From positions 25,345,795 through 25,409,794 of the forward strand of contig NC_092670.1 of assembly GCF_964355755.1 (NCBI RefSeq): DNA of 64,000 bases, written 5' to 3'. The position numbers and the translations under genes were made by a program. The stretch is from Antedon mediterranea. Lineage: Eukaryota; Echinodermata; Crinoidea; Comatulida; Antedonidae. This document shows, piece by piece, positions 62,365 to 64,000 of this stretch. Below the pieces are notes generated by a model. The model did not search any database, was not told where the DNA came from, and saw nothing but the letters and a program-made list of their open reading frames with translations. How positions within the stretch are numbered: position 1 is the first letter of the stretch; each line of letters begins with the position of its first letter.

Positions 62365-62445
62365 AAGCATTGTCTACACTATCAAACTTTATTATGTGAC
62401 AAAATAATGTGATGTACCCATATATGGACATGATGTCACGAGTTG
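62365..62445. repeat. MITE family 1, left half
   Basis: AAGCATTGTCTACACTATCA followed by TTATGTGACAAAATAATGTG and CCATATATGGACATGATGTC match the left half of the copy at 41340-41485. The right half is absent. Confidence 0.7.
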
Positions 62446-62894
62446 GATCGAATTCTCCTGTTCCTGTACCTAAAAAATTCACAAACAATTTATGTGCAGT
62501 TACTTACAGAGCAAATCAATGCAATTGAATTCATACCCTCAAGGATTATTATAACTGTGAATAAAAAAGAAAATATTGTAATTTATAACAAAAAAGACAA
62601 GAAACCAATGGTAAAGTAAAGAAAATGTCAGCCTCTTGCATCATATCACGAGCATGTGAAATTTCATGCTTGAACAATCTTGTTTATTTTTATTAGAGTA
62701 TTAGTGACGTGTAAATACTCTGAGCATGCGCAAGAGCACTAAACTTTAGTTACTACAACAAACGCAGTTCTCGGTTTCGCAAATTTCGGTTCCGTAAATT
62801 AAATCCCCATTAAAATTGTCAATTTATTGACATTTTATCCAAAAAAGGGTAACTATTAAAAGGAGAAAGTGCTAATTTAAGAAAATTCATTGCA

Positions 62895-63892
62895 ATGGAA
62901 GAGCAACAAGAGGGAAAAAAGGACGAAAAGGAAACAGACTACAGGAGGTTGCAAAGTTATCCATTGATTCGGGTAGGTTTAGCCAGCCGGCGGCCAAGCT
63001 GGTATCGATTATACGCTTGATTGAAACTGTTCAATTGGGGTACTGTTGCCTTCATTGCAAACGTTCTTTAGGCCTAGAAAAAAATACTTTCTCCAAACAA
63101 GGCCTAGGCCCGGATTATTCATAATTAAGCTTAATCTATCCCATACTAGGCCTAAGCCTATTTTAGCCTATAAATATTAATCAATATTTATTAATTTAAA
63201 TTAAGTTATAATTAATAATAATATTGAATGGAGGTTTCTTTTTATTTTATTTCACAATGTTAAAAACTGCAGATTGTTATCTTCAATATTTACATTTTTT
63301 TTGCGATGTGCAGTATGATCTCTTGTTTCATTTACAAAATATCCACTACTTACTCATAAAAATGCCAGTTTTAGTTTTATCAGAGTATTTTATTTCAGCA
63401 TTCCGATATGAATGAAGAAATGAGGACGGAAACTATGGAACTGTGTGTAACAGCATGTGAAAAATTTGCTAATAATAATGAGGTACTGCTGCACTAACTA
63501 TTTAATCATTTACATGTTGTAACACTGTGTACATTATTTTCAGTAAGATATGTCAATTTGGGTTGATGGAACAGCAATTATACAGAACTTTAATGACATG
63601 ATACTTCTTAATCTAAAAACTACCTTTCTTAGATACAATAGTAGGCCTATACTAATAGTATAGACTTTACACATTTTTCAGATATTAATTATTCACTATT
63701 TTTAAAATATATTATTTTGTTTTTCAGAGTGCTGCAAAGCTTATAAAAGAATCTATGGACAAGAAATTTGGGTCTTCATGGCATGCAATTGTCGGGGAAG
63801 GATTTGGGTTTGAAATCACACATGAAACAAAAAATCTTTTATACATGTTCTTTGGCGGAAACATGGCTATTACTGTTTGGAAATGTTCATAG
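62895..63892 (+). CDS. DNAL4: Dynein axonemal light chain 4
   Basis: Three exons (62895-62972, 63399-63482, 63728-63892) encode 108 aa; human DNAL4 is 105. The LC8-family fold is recognisable: DYRRLQSYPLIR, HSDMNEEMRTETMELCVTAC, EKFANNNESAAKLIKESMDK, KFGSSWHAIVGEGFGFEITH and ending FGGNMAITVWKCS. The extended N terminus EEQQEGKKDEKETDY distinguishes it from DYNLL1/2. It is a light chain of axonemal outer-arm dynein and supports ciliary or flagellar motility. The start is the first ATG of the transcript with a consistent frame. It is divergent from ENDOV across 1.16 kb. Confidence 0.96.
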
Positions 63893-64000
63893 ACATTAAA
63901 ACATCACAAAACTGAAATCTGAAGGCATCTGCTACAGTGAATGACAACAGTGGTTACACAATGCATGGTCACCAAGTGTCTTAAAAGAGATTTTATTTAG

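Overview
This is AT-rich, intron-rich animal genomic DNA. Canonical GT-AG introns, a cytosolic ribosomal protein gene, an axonemal dynein light chain and many retrotransposons exclude a prokaryote. Protein similarity to vertebrate orthologues, an orphan GPCR pair and the abundance of GGCCTA/TAGGCC words suggest an invertebrate deuterostome, most likely an echinoderm. The species call is inference only.

Left half (1-38.7 kb), accessory and repeat-rich. Two tandem acyl-CoA synthetase genes of the ACSF2 type lie on the + strand: the last five exons of one (184-1614) and a complete 18-exon one (12723-22371). About 11 kb of nested transposons separates them: a near-identical ~1.3 kb inverted duplication carrying an RTE-like reverse transcriptase, a jockey/CR1-like fragment, and an L1/Tx1-like element with a 14-bp target duplication inserted in another decayed LINE. 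Intron 8 of the second synthetase holds exon-like segments of an unrecognised minus-strand gene, and intron 10 holds a non-autonomous Helitron. An intronless rhodopsin-type GPCR (26059-26994) has a broken duplicate (35027-35757). Between them are tRNA-derived SINEs, a foldback structure and a nearly full-length CR1/L2-type LINE (27958-32410). A TIR element with a SANT/Myb-like reading frame sits upstream of the GPCR pseudogene, a 51-bp minisatellite of about 26 copies downstream, and then a second Helitron in opposite orientation.

Right half (40.4-64 kb), a compact block of conserved housekeeping genes: MGRN1/RNF157 E3 ligase (-), ADPRM phosphatase (+), RRS1 ribosome-assembly factor (-), RPL18 (+), endonuclease V (-) and DNAL4 (+). 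MGRN1/ADPRM, RRS1/RPL18 and ENDOV/DNAL4 are divergent pairs; ADPRM/RRS1 and RPL18/ENDOV converge. RRS1 and RPL18 both serve the large ribosomal subunit and share a ~300-bp intergenic region. Exon phases were followed by hand and close in frame for every gene listed as intact.

Two MITE families recur through introns of both halves. No CRISPR, phage or bacterial system is present. The least explained items are the minus-strand gene in intron 8, the SANT-encoding TIR element, the doubly open minisatellite and the RFX-like motif series in the RPL18 intron.
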